Shown here: positions 21,274-32,519 of the stretch, piece by piece
Numbering within the stretch: position 1 is the first letter of the stretch
How the letters are laid out: each line of letters opens with the position of its first letter
NCBI GenBank assembly: GCA_963824195.1
Contig: CAWGOJ010000025.1
Coordinates: 1-64,000, forward strand
Direction of reading: 5' to 3'
Source: Bog-473 sp963824195
GTDB lineage: Bacteria; Actinomycetota; Acidimicrobiia; Acidimicrobiales; RAAP-2
DNA length: 64,000 bases
The notes under the pieces: generated by a model
Told to the model about the DNA's origin: nothing
Seen by the model: the letters and a program-made list of their open reading frames with translations, nothing else
Databases searched by the model: none
Made by a program: the position numbers and the translations under genes

Positions 21274-24200
21274 GTGCCGGCCGATCGCGCCACCCCCCTC
21301 GTCTTCATGATCGGCAACGCCCACATCGATCCGATGTGGATCTGGGACTGGGACGAGGGCATGCACGAGGTGCTCCAGACGTTCCGGGCGGCTGCCGAGC
21401 GCCTCGACGAGGACCCCGACCTGCGCTTCACGGCCAGCTCGGCGAGCTACTACCGCTGGGCCATGGACACCTCCCCCGAGCTGTTCGCCCGCATCCGCCG
21501 GCACGTCCGGGCCGGGCGCTGGGTGGTCACGGGCGGGCAGTGGGTCGAACCCGACTGCAACCTGCCGGCCGGCGAGTCGGTGTGCCGGCAATTCCTCTAC
21601 GGTCAGCGCTTCCTGGCGGAGCACCTCGGTGTCACGGCCACCGTCGGGTACAACGTCGACTCCTTCGGCCATTCGGGCACCCTCCCCCAGCTCCTGACGG
21701 CATCGGGCATCGGCGCCTACGTCTTCATGCGCCCCGGTCCCGGCGAGAAGGAGATCACCTCCCCCGCGTTCCGCTGGCGCGGTACCGACGGCACCGAGCT
21801 GCCGGCGTACCGGATCCCCTACGACTACTCCACCCGGGACGGGCCCGAGGACGAACTGATCCGGCGACGGGCCGACGAGCTCCTGGCGCAGAGTGCCGAG
21901 CTCGGCATCCCCCTCATGGCCTTTTTCGGGGTCGGGGACCACGGCGGCGGGCCGACCCGGCTCGCCATGCGGACCGTCCACGCCCTGTCGGCCGAGCGCG
22001 CCGGCGCCGTCGACTTCGGCGACCCGGCCGCCTACTTCGATGTGCTCGACGGCGCGGCGAGCGGCACGCTCCCGGTGGTGGACGGGGAGCTCCAGTGGCA
22101 CGCCGTTGGCTGCTACTCGGCTCGGGCCGACCTCAAGCTCGCGAACGGGCGGGCCGAGGACGCACTGGTCGCGGCGGAGGTCTTCAACGAGATGTGCCGC
22201 CTGCTCACCGGGGACGCGCCCGATGTCCGTCGCGAGCTGTCCGAGGCCTGGCAGGGGGTGCTCTTCGCGCAATTCCACGACGCGCTCGGCGGGACCTGCA
22301 CCGACCGCGCCACCGGGGCCGCCCACGCGCTCCTGGTGTCGGGTGCGTCCCGGGCGGACCAGGTGGCGGTGCGGGCCCTGCACCGCGTGACGGAGCACGT
22401 CGACACCTGGATCGACGGCGCCGAGTCGGCCGAGGGCATTGAGAGCGCGATCGGTGGGCTCCCGGTGCCGCTGCTCGCGTTCAACCCCCACTCATGGCCC
22501 GTGACCAGCGCCGTGTCCATCCCCCACCCCATCGCGGTGGCGACCGACGCGGAGGGTCGGCGTGTCCACGTGCAGCAGGTCCCCTCGGGAGAGGTGACCT
22601 ACAGCCCGACCCGGAGCCTCCTCCAGGTCACCGCCCCCGCCCTGGGCTACCGCCGCTACTGGCTCCACGTCGCCGACCGGGACGCCGGCACGCCCGAGAC
22701 AGATATCGAGCCGGCCCGCGCGGGTGACGACGGGGTGCTCAGCAACGGGCTCCTGCAGGTCAGCGTCGACACGGCCAGCGGCGAGCTGGCGGGCGCCGTC
22801 ACGACGGGGGCGGCGCTGCCCGTGGGGACGGAGCTGCTCGGCGGCGGGGTGCGGCCGATCGTCATCGCCGACGACAGCGACACCTGGTCCCACGGCCTCG
22901 ACCGCTACGCCGGAGACGAGGAGCCCGGGTGGCTGATCTCGGTCGGGATCGTCGAGGCGGGCCCGGTGCGCGCCACCGTGCGCAGCGTATGGTCCTTCGG
23001 CGGGGGCAGGACGACGGTGACCCAGGACGTCTCCCTCTACGAGGGGAGGTGCCTGGCCGAGGTGCGCCTCGGCGTCGACTGGCACGAGGCCCACCGCGTC
23101 CTGAAGCTCGTCGTCCCCGTGGCGCTGGGCGAGCCCACGAGCACGGCCGGCGCCGCCTACGGATCGGTGGAGCGCCCCTGCTCGGGCCACGAGGAGCCCA
23201 TGGTCCACTGGGTCGACCTCTCCGACCCCGGGGCCGGCTGGGGCCTCGCCTGCACCGCCGAGGGCGCCGGCGGCTACGACGCGCTCGGGGCCCACGCTCC
23301 GCCTCACCGTCCTGCGCAGCCCCCGGGTGGCCGACCACGGACTGGGTTGGGGCAGCGACGACCCCGCCGGGTACCCCCTCACGGACCAGGGGCGCCACGA
23401 GGTGCGCTACCGGCTCGTGCCCCACATCGGCACCGCACAGGCGGCGCAGGTGCCCCGGTTGGCCGCGGAGCACCGGGCGGAGCTCCCGGTGGTGCTCGAC
23501 ACCTGGCACCGGGGACGGCTCGGGCCCGAGGGGTCGGCGGCGGAGATCGAGGCCGAGGGGGTGATCATCCCCGTCCTCAAGCGCGCCGAGGACGGGGGCG
23601 GCACTGTCGCCCGCCTGTGGGAGGTCGCCGGCCGGCGGGAGCGCGTCCGCCTGTCCGTCGGTGCCGGGGGTGGGCGACCCCTCTCGGCGTGGGAGGGTGA
23701 GCTCCGTCCCCACGAGATCCGGACGATCTTCCTCCCCGACGGGGACCCCGCCGGGTCGCGGACCGTCGACATCCCCGAGCTCCGGGTGCGGCGGGCGGTG
23801 CCATCGGACCTCTCCGCGCTGCTGGCCCGCCATCCGGAGCTCACCAGCGTCCTGCCCCAGGTGGAGGGGGCACTCACGCTCCTGACCCGCACCATCGAGG
23901 GGGGTGGGACGATCTACGTCGGGGGCAACGGAGGCAGCGCGGCCGACGCGGAGCACATCGTGGGCGAGCTCATGAAGGGCATGGAGCACCGTCGCCCCCT
24001 CGGCGACTACGAGCGGACCTCGTTGCGGGACCACGCGCCCGACTCCATGGCCGGAGAGGCCGATTACCTGGCCGACCGCCTCGAGGGCGCGCTGCGCGCC
24101 GTCTGCCTGACCAGCCAGTCCGGCCTCCTCACGGCCATCGCCAACGACACCGCGGGCGACATGGGGATGGCCCAACAGCTGCACGGCTACGGCCGCCCCG

Positions 24201-24451
24201 GTGACCTCTTCTGGGCCCTCTCCACCTCCGGGACGTCGCGCAACATCGTGCTGGCCGCCCTGACGGCGCGGGCGTCGGGCATGGGGGTCCTGGCTCTGAC
24301 CGGTGCGGCCGGCGAACGTCTCGGCGGCCTGGCCGACGTGTGGGTCCCGGTCCCCGCCACCGAGGTGGCGGACGTCCAGGAGCTGCATCAGCCGCTGTAC
24401 CACGCCCTGTGCTCGGCCCTGGAGCAGCGCTACTGGCCGAGGGAGGGTTGA
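21274..24451 (+). CDS. GH38 alpha-mannosidase fused to a SIS (GmhA-like) domain, frame broken near 23289
   Basis: About 1058 residues after removing one G (CTCGGGG-CCCACG) near 23289. The GTG at 21274 precedes the family start. The GH38 catalytic domain carries NAHIDPMWIWDWDEG (zinc ligands), the nucleophile Asp in YNVDSFGHSG and FFGVGDHGGGPTR, then the beta-sandwich domains ending near residue 830. Without a stop the frame continues into a SIS domain (about 850-1055) with GNGGSAADAEH, ANDTAGDMG, WALSTSGTSRN and LTGAAG, closest by eye to phosphoheptose isomerase GmhA/DiaA. A GTG at 23786 could start the SIS part separately but lacks a ribosome binding site. GH38 enzymes cleave alpha-mannosides; the importer genes follow. 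The fusion would couple mannoside hydrolysis to sugar-phosphate isomerisation or sensing. Confidence 0.8.
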
Positions 24452-24513
24452 CGCCCAGGTCAGGGACGTTCGGCCCTATGCCGGAGTTCAGCCCGCTGTA
24501 ACGATCTTTCATC

Positions 24514-25665
24514 GTGGGACCGGACCAGACGCTGCAGCAGGCCGAGGTCGTCGACGCGCCCATCCTCGCCGTGCCCCGCATCGAGGCCTCCTCCGTCGCG
24601 CTCGAGGGGGTGTCAAAGGCGTTCGGGGATGTCACCGCCCTGCGCGAGGTCACCCTCGACGCCCGGCCGGGCGAGTTCCTCGTCCTGCTCGGCCCCTCGG
24701 GCTGCGGCAAGTCGACCGTGCTGCGCCTCATCGCGGGGCTCGAGGCACCCTCGGCCGGCACCATTCGGATCGGCGGCGCGGCCATGAACCGCGTCGTCAC
24801 CAAGGACCGGGACGTGGCCATGGTCTTCCAGAGCTATGCCCTCTACCCCCACCTGAGCGTCCGCAAGAACATCGAGTTCCCACTCCGCTCGCGCGGCGTG
24901 TCCCGCGACGACATCAAGGACATCGTCCCCCGAGTGGCCGAGAGCCTCCGGCTCACGGCGTTCCTCGGGCGCAAGCCGGCGGAGCTCTCGGGAGGCCAGC
25001 GCCAGCGCGTCGCCCTGGCCCGGGCACTCGTCCGCCGCCCCAAGGTCTTTCTGATGGACGAGCCTCTGTCCAACCTCGACGCGCAATTGCGCGTCGAGAT
25101 GCGAGCCGAGCTCGTCGAGCTGCACCGGCAACTCGGCATCACCATTCTCTACGTCACCCACGACCAGATCGAGGCCATGACGATGGGCCAGCGGATCGCC
25201 GTCCTCAAGGACGGCGTACTGCAGCAGTTGGATACGCCGGAGACGGTGCGCGACGCGCCGTCCAACGCCTTCGTGGCCAGTTTCGTGGGGAGCCCACCGA
25301 TGAACATCCTCGCCGGGGCCGTGAGCGAATCCGAAGGAGAGCTCTCCGTCGCGACCGTCGCCGGGCGCGTGGTGCTGCCTGCGGTCGAGGCCGCCCTCGT
25401 CCGGCACCTGTCGCTCGAGTCCGTCCTCCTCGGCGTGCGGCCGGAGGACCTCAGCGTCGACCACGACGGTGACCTGTCCGCCACCGTCAGCCTGATCGAG
25501 TCGATGGGTCGCCTGCAGCACGTGACCTGCAGGCTGGCGGACGGACACCTGATCAGCGTGCAGGGTGCCGAGCACGTGGCCCTCGACGTCGGCGACCACA
25601 TCGCGCTCTCGGTCAGCGGGCCCCTGCATCTCTTCGACCCCGTGACCGAGCGGCGCCTTTCCTGA
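24514..25665 (+). CDS. Sugar ABC importer ATPase, UgpC/MsmK type
   Basis: 383 residues, GTG start. Walker A GPSGCGKST (about 65), Q-loop VFQSYALYPHL, signature LSGGQRQRVALARAL, Walker B VFLMDEPLSNLDAQ, H-loop YVTHDQIEAMTM, and a C-terminal TOBE regulatory domain (about 290-380) as in MalK. It energises the importer encoded by the next three genes. Many UgpC/MsmK ATPases serve several importers; here the position in the cluster argues for a dedicated role. It starts 62 bases after the mannosidase gene. Confidence 0.92.
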   Translation: MGPDQTLQQAEVVDAPILAVPRIEASSVALEGVSKAFGDVTALREVTLDARPGEFLVLLGPSGCGKSTVLRLIAGLEAPSAGTIRIGGAAMNRVVTKDRDVAMVFQSYALYPHLSVRKNIEFPLRSRGVSRDDIKDIVPRVAESLRLTAFLGRKPAELSGGQRQRVALARALVRRPKVFLMDEPLSNLDAQLRVEMRAELVELHRQLGITILYVTHDQIEAMTMGQRIAVLKDGVLQQLDTPETVRDAPSNAFVASFVGSPPMNILAGAVSESEGELSVATVAGRVVLPAVEAALVRHLSLESVLLGVRPEDLSVDHDGDLSATVSLIESMGRLQHVTCRLADGHLISVQGAEHVALDVGDHIALSVSGPLHLFDPVTERRLS

Positions 25666-25736
25666 ACCTCCCACGCCGGTTTCATTAGGGACCTAATCCC
25701 CTGTCGCCCCCGGCGCCACGTCCGGACAATGAACTC

Positions 25737-27131
25737 GTGGCCAATCCCCTGCGCCGGAGACGGAGAACGTCGTCCATCGTCGCCCTCCTCGCGGTGGCCG
25801 GCATCGGACTGGGCTCGCTGGTCGTCGGGCGCGCCAACGCCGGCGCCAGCTCGTCGGTGACGCTCACCGTGGCCTACTGGAGCGGCTTCAACCCGGCCGG
25901 GACCAACATCATGCCCGCCTGGATCAGTGCGTCAGCGAAGGAGCTGCAGAAGACGTACCCCAACGTCAAGGTCGTGGGCGACGAGATCACCACCAGCTCC
26001 GAGTCCGAGTACTACTCGAAGCTCGACCTGACCGAGCGCAGCGCGCGGACAGCTCCCGACGTCGTCTTCGAGGACTCCTTCCTGATCGGGTCCGATGCCA
26101 GCGCAGGGTTCCTCCGCCCCCTGCCGCAACTGCAGACCTGGTCGGGCTGGAAGTCCTACTACCCCGCCATGAAGAGCAGCGTCTCGTACAACGGCAAGGT
26201 GTACGGAGCGATGAACAGCACCGACGTGCAGCTCGTCTACTACAGCCACAAGCTGTTCAAGCAGGCCGGCCTGCCTGCCACGTGGCAGCCACGCAGCTGG
26301 GCCGACGTGCTCTCGGCGGCCCGGGCCATCGCGCGGCACGATTCTGGTGCCGTCCCGCTCTGGGTCTACACGGGCCAGGCCGTCGGCGAGGCATCGTCCT
26401 TCCGCGGCTTCGAGGTGTTCCTCAACGGGACCAAGGACCGCCTGTACGACTACACGACGCACAAGTGGGAGATCTCAGGCCCGGGGTTCGACGCAACCTG
26501 GAAACTGCTGTCGCAGATGCAGCCGGTCGAGGAGCCCGAGTCGATGTGGTCGAACCCGCTGGCGGATGCCACGGTCGACCTCCAGCTGATCCCCCACCAG
26601 CAGGTCGGCATCGTCTTTGACGGCAGCTGGGTCCCCACCGCCTTCGTCCCGGGTGGGCTGGCGCCGTGGCCGGGGTTCTCCAGCGCCTACGGGGAGGCGG
26701 CCATCCCGACGCAGACCGGTGCCGCCCCCGGGTACACGAACCAGTCGGGAGGGTGGGCGCTCTCCGTCCCGAGCCTGGCCTCGCACCCCAGCCTGTCGCA
26801 GGCATTCATCGAAGCCGCCTCGTCGGCGCCCATCCTGGCCTCGTTCGACCCCGCCTCGGGCAACCTGCCGCCGCGGGTCGACGTCATCCCGCAGCCGGCC
26901 TGGCAGGCCTCGGTCAAGGTGAACCCGGTCTCCCGGTTCGCCTCGGCCCAGCTGCCCTACACGACGTTCCGTCCCAACCTCCCCGACTACGTGCTGATCT
27001 CCAACGTGATTCAGCAGCTCACCGGTGAGATCTCCACGCGCTCCATCACCCCGAGCCAGGCGGCCGCCTCCTACGCGAGCCAGGTGACGCAGATCGTCGG
27101 GTCCAGGAACGTCGTGCACATGAAGCAATGA
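25737..27131 (+). CDS. Sugar-binding protein of an ABC importer (SBP family 1)
   Basis: 464 residues, GTG start. A signal peptide with an Arg-rich n-region and membrane helix (residues 13-35, ending ANAGA) is seen; no lipobox Cys, so it is secreted or anchored by the signal. Mature protein shows the family 1 fold: LTVAYWSGFNP, ELQKTYPNVKV, the PDVVFEDSF strand, the Trp-rich ligand part and TGAAPGYTNQSGGWALSVP near 330. It should bind an oligosaccharide, probably a mannoside given the neighbour. Stop overlaps the next permease ATG by 4 bases. Confidence 0.9.
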   Translation: MANPLRRRRRTSSIVALLAVAGIGLGSLVVGRANAGASSSVTLTVAYWSGFNPAGTNIMPAWISASAKELQKTYPNVKVVGDEITTSSESEYYSKLDLTERSARTAPDVVFEDSFLIGSDASAGFLRPLPQLQTWSGWKSYYPAMKSSVSYNGKVYGAMNSTDVQLVYYSHKLFKQAGLPATWQPRSWADVLSAARAIARHDSGAVPLWVYTGQAVGEASSFRGFEVFLNGTKDRLYDYTTHKWEISGPGFDATWKLLSQMQPVEEPESMWSNPLADATVDLQLIPHQQVGIVFDGSWVPTAFVPGGLAPWPGFSSAYGEAAIPTQTGAAPGYTNQSGGWALSVPSLASHPSLSQAFIEAASSAPILASFDPASGNLPPRVDVIPQPAWQASVKVNPVSRFASAQLPYTTFRPNLPDYVLISNVIQQLTGEISTRSITPSQAAASYASQVTQIVGSRNVVHMKQ

Positions 27132-28105
27132 GCACGGTCGTCGAGCCCGCTGCACAGCCGGCGGCGAGCTCTCCGGCACCGGCTGCAGACCATGCCGGCA
27201 ACGTCACGGTCGAGACACGCGCCCGCAGAAGGCTGACCGGGCTGACCATGGTCGCCCCCATGCTCATCGTGGTCCTCGTGTTCATGGGCTGGCCGGCCAT
27301 CTGGACTTTCGTGCTGTCCTTCACCAACATGACCGTCACCGGGCCTACGGCGACGCACTACCAATTCGTCGGGTTGGCCAACTACCGGGAGCTGTTCTCC
27401 TACGGGAGCGGTCTGCTCGACTCCGTCGGCAAGAGCCTGTACTACCTCATCGTGTCGGGCTACATCGGCCAGGCCGCCCTGGGTTTCCTCCTCGCCTACT
27501 TCCTCTCCCGCTCCACCTACGGCGTGCGCGCCGTGGTGGGTGCCGTCGTGATCGTGGCCTGGCTGATCCCCGAGATCGTGACGTCCTACATGTGGTACGT
27601 CCTGTTGAGCGACGGCGGCGTGATGCAGCAGGGGTACCACCTGTTCGGGCTGAACTACCAGACCTGGTTGATCAGCAACCCCATGCTCGCCGTCAGCCTC
27701 GCCAACGCCTGGCGGGGTGCCGCCTTCTCGTTCCTGCTCTTCTCGGCCGCGCTCGACGGCATACCCAACGACCTGATCGACGCCTCCGAGGTGGACGGTG
27801 CCAGCAGCTGGCGCCGCCTCACCCGTCTGACCATCCCGCTCGTGTCGTCGGCCATCGTCGTCGACCTGGTGATCATCACCCTCGGCACTCTGAACGACTT
27901 CTCGCTGATCTACGCCATGACCGGTGGAGGGCCGGGAAACGCGTCCAACGTCCTGTCGGTCTTCATGTACCGCCAGGCCTTCTCCAATTACCAGCTCGCC
28001 TATGGCACCGCCATCGCCGTCGTCCTCCTCCTGATGGGGGCGGTGCTGGCGGCGATCTACATCCGTCTCCTACGGCGCCAGGGCTCGCTGGCAGACATGC
28101 GGTAG
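27128..28105 (+). CDS. Sugar ABC importer permease, MalF-like
   Basis: 325 residues, six predicted membrane helices after a 35-residue cytoplasmic N-terminus. The EAA loop that docks on the ATPase is IDASEVDGASSWRRLTRLTIP (about 220). Binding-protein-dependent transport system inner membrane component family. It overlaps the binding-protein gene by 4 bases and is followed after 6 bases by its partner. Confidence 0.92.
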   Translation: MSTVVEPAAQPAASSPAPAADHAGNVTVETRARRRLTGLTMVAPMLIVVLVFMGWPAIWTFVLSFTNMTVTGPTATHYQFVGLANYRELFSYGSGLLDSVGKSLYYLIVSGYIGQAALGFLLAYFLSRSTYGVRAVVGAVVIVAWLIPEIVTSYMWYVLLSDGGVMQQGYHLFGLNYQTWLISNPMLAVSLANAWRGAAFSFLLFSAALDGIPNDLIDASEVDGASSWRRLTRLTIPLVSSAIVVDLVIITLGTLNDFSLIYAMTGGGPGNASNVLSVFMYRQAFSNYQLAYGTAIAVVLLLMGAVLAAIYIRLLRRQGSLADMR

Positions 28106-28111
28106 GCGGCC

Positions 28112-28933
28112 GTGGCCCCCCGCTCCGACCGCGTCGGCACGCTCGGCCCGTCCATCTCGATGTCGGCCGTCGGTCTCATCTTCCTCGTGCCTTTCGTGTG
28201 GCTCGTCGTCACCGCGTTCAAGACGCACGGCAGCCTCACCATCGGCGGTGGCGGTCCGCTCACGCTCAAGAACTTCCAGACGGTGCTGCACGGCAGCTTC
28301 CTGTCGGCCCTGGGGAACTCCATGTACCTGGCCATCGGGACGACCGTGCTGACCACGGTCATCGGCATCGTCGCCGCCTACCCGCTGTCGCGCTACAGGT
28401 CACGTGCCCAGATCTGGTTCGTGTACGCGCTGGCGTTCATGGCGTCGCTGCCCATCATCGCCCTCATGATCCCGACCTACGACTTCTACGTGTCGGCCAA
28501 CCTCATCAACTCCAAGTTCTGGGCCGTGTGGTTCCTGACGGCGACCTCGCTGCCGTTCGCCACCTGGGTGGGGTGCTCCTTCATCGACGCCGTGCCCAAG
28601 GAGCTCGAGGAGGCCGCCTGGATCGACGGGAATTCGCGCTTCGGCTCACTGCGCCGGGTCGTCATGCCCCTGATCATCCCCGGCCTGTGCGTGATCGCCG
28701 TCTACACGTTCGTGAACGCATGGGGGAATTTCTTCGTGCCGCTGATCCTGCTGTCGGGCAGCAACGAACCGGCCTCGGTCACCATCTACGGCTACTTCAG
28801 TCAGTACGGCGTCAACTACGGGCAGGTGGCCGCATTCGCCCTGCTCTACTCGCTTCCTCCCGTGCTCCTCTATCTCGGGGTGACGCGCTGGGTCGGGAGC
28901 GGGTTCGCCCTCGGCGGGGCCATCAAGGGCTGA
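28112..28933 (+). CDS. Sugar ABC importer permease, MalG-like
   Basis: 273 residues, GTG start, six membrane helices. EAA loop EEAAWIDGNSRFGSLRRVVMP (about 170), typical of the MalG half. The last gene of the mannoside cluster; its stop faces the uvrB stop across 4 bases, so the two transcripts converge without room for a separate terminator. Confidence 0.92.
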   Translation: MAPRSDRVGTLGPSISMSAVGLIFLVPFVWLVVTAFKTHGSLTIGGGGPLTLKNFQTVLHGSFLSALGNSMYLAIGTTVLTTVIGIVAAYPLSRYRSRAQIWFVYALAFMASLPIIALMIPTYDFYVSANLINSKFWAVWFLTATSLPFATWVGCSFIDAVPKELEEAAWIDGNSRFGSLRRVVMPLIIPGLCVIAVYTFVNAWGNFFVPLILLSGSNEPASVTIYGYFSQYGVNYGQVAAFALLYSLPPVLLYLGVTRWVGSGFALGGAIKG

Positions 28934-28937
28934 GCGC

Positions 28938-30977
<2,040 letters not shown>

Positions 30978-31010
30978 GAGCCTTGGAGGCTACCCGGGGG
31001 GTGTCACAGG

Positions 31011-31631
31011 TCAGGCGAGCGCCCGCTGCTCGGCCGCCGCGGCCACCAGCCAGGCCCACAGCTGGCCCACCTCCGCCTCGAGGGCCGCCCAGTCACCCGA
31101 GTTGTCCAGCACGTAGTCGGCCTCCCGGGCCCGCTCCTCCCGCGAGATCTGGGCCCGGATCCGCGCCTCGGCGTCCGCCCGGTCGAAGCCGCGCTGGGAC
31201 ATCAGTCGCTCGAGCGCGATGTCGGTGGGGCAGTCCACCACCACGACCTTGTGCAACCGGACGGTGTCCCGGTGGGCGGCCGTCAGGAGCGGGATGGCCA
31301 GGATCACGATGTCGTCGGTGTCGGCCAGGGCGTCACGTGCCTCGATCATGGCGATGCCGATGGCGGGGTGTGTGATCGCGTTGAGCGCCAGCCGGGACTC
31401 GTCGTCGACGAAGGCGACCGCGGCCAGCGCCTGGCGGTCGATCGTGCCGTCCGGCGCCACGATCCCCGGCCCGAAGCGGTCGATGAGAGGCTGGTAGGCG
31501 GGTCCCCCGGGTACGACCACGTCGCGGGCCACCTGATCGGCGTCGATGAGCACCGCTCCCCGTTCGACCAGGAGTTCGGCCACCGCCGACTTGCCGGAGC
31601 CGATGCCTCCCGTCAGGCCGACGGCGAGCAT
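31011..31631 (-). CDS. coaE: Dephospho-CoA kinase
   Basis: 206 residues, usual length. It phosphorylates the ribose 3'-OH of dephospho-CoA, the last step of CoA synthesis. Walker A GLTGGIGSGKSAVAELL at the N-terminus, DADQVARDVVVPG (substrate loop), ALNAITHPAI, and the lid with MSQRGFDRADAEARI. The ATG overlaps the stop of the methyltransferase by one base (TGATG). In mycobacteria coaE follows rpsA; here they are 22 kb apart. Confidence 0.95.
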   Translation of the reverse strand: MLAVGLTGGIGSGKSAVAELLVERGAVLIDADQVARDVVVPGGPAYQPLIDRFGPGIVAPDGTIDRQALAAVAFVDDESRLALNAITHPAIGIAMIEARDALADTDDIVILAIPLLTAAHRDTVRLHKVVVVDCPTDIALERLMSQRGFDRADAEARIRAQISREERAREADYVLDNSGDWAALEAEVGQLWAWLVAAAAEQRALA

Positions 31632-32444
31632 CAACCAGCACCCTCCCGACGCGGCGCACGGGCGATCGCGAACAGCACGAGGGTCGTGTCGTCGGGCTCG
31701 TCGGTGACGAACCAGTCGTCGGCGGTGATGCCGGTCGCGCCTCCGGTGTCCTCCCGGGCCACCAGTTTGTAGGCCAGCGGAAGCAGCCTGGTGTAGGCCC
31801 ACACGTACCACTCGTGCGGCATCCGGTGCCGCAGGTCGAACGCATCGAGCTTCAGCAACTTGGTCGCCTTGACCCGGCGGGCCTCGAAATCCGACTTCAC
31901 GTGCGGCGCCGCATCGACACCGCCCAGCCACACGTCGCCGAAGTGGCGCTCGAGCGTCGGCCAGCAGCTCGTCACGGTCGAAGATGTGGAGGTGGAACGG
32001 GTTCTCGAAGTCCGCCGGCTTGTTGGGGGTGAGGACGCAGGCGAGGCCGTCGTCCCTGAGCACGCGGGCCAGCTCGGCGACGTGAGGCTCGGGGTCGGTG
32101 AAGTGCTCGATCAGATGGGACGAGCAGGCGCCGTCGAAGCTGGCCGGCGCGAACGCCAGCCCGAGCGCGTCCATCTGGGCCACCCGCAGGCCGTCGGGCC
32201 CGTAGCGGGAGGCGGCGGTCGCCACGGCCTCGGAGGAGTAGTCGACCCCCACGACCTGCCGCCCGGCGCCCAGGAACCTGGCCGACTCGAACCCCTGACC
32301 ACAACCGACGTCGAGGATGCGCCCATCCCCGATACGGTCCAGGATGGCGCGATACCCGGCTTCATGCAGCGCGAGCAGGGAATCGGGGGTCACGCCCTGT
32401 TGGGGACGCTCGCCCGTCAGGCGGCTCTTGGTGCTGGTGGCCAC
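31631..32444 (-). CDS. Class I SAM-dependent methyltransferase, frame broken near 31966
   Basis: About 270 residues after removal of one extra G near 31966 (CTGCTG-G-CCGACG), which restores RDELLPTLERHFGDVW. SAM-binding motif ILDVGCGQGFES (about 43), acidic end of strand 2 VVGVDYSSEA, motif II region FDGACSSHLIEHF and post-motif LVLTPNK-like strand CVLTPNKPADFENPFH. Methyltransferase_11/Ubie type. Substrate unknown; it starts the minus-strand coaE-uvrB run and faces the envelope cluster, so a glycan or lipid substrate is possible. Without correction the frame runs on into coaE, giving a false fusion. Confidence 0.8.
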
Positions 32445-32519
32445 GGGCGCTCCAATCGAGTGACACGCCGAGGTGGCGCTGCCTGCTTACACTACCCGGC
32501 GACCTTTCAGCCCCACTTC

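Noticed and set aside
31011..32444. Single 477-residue methyltransferase-CoaE fusion
   Set aside because: The middle is out-of-frame Arg-rich sequence; a +1 insertion near 31966 explains it, and corrected frames give two normal genes with a TGATG overlap.
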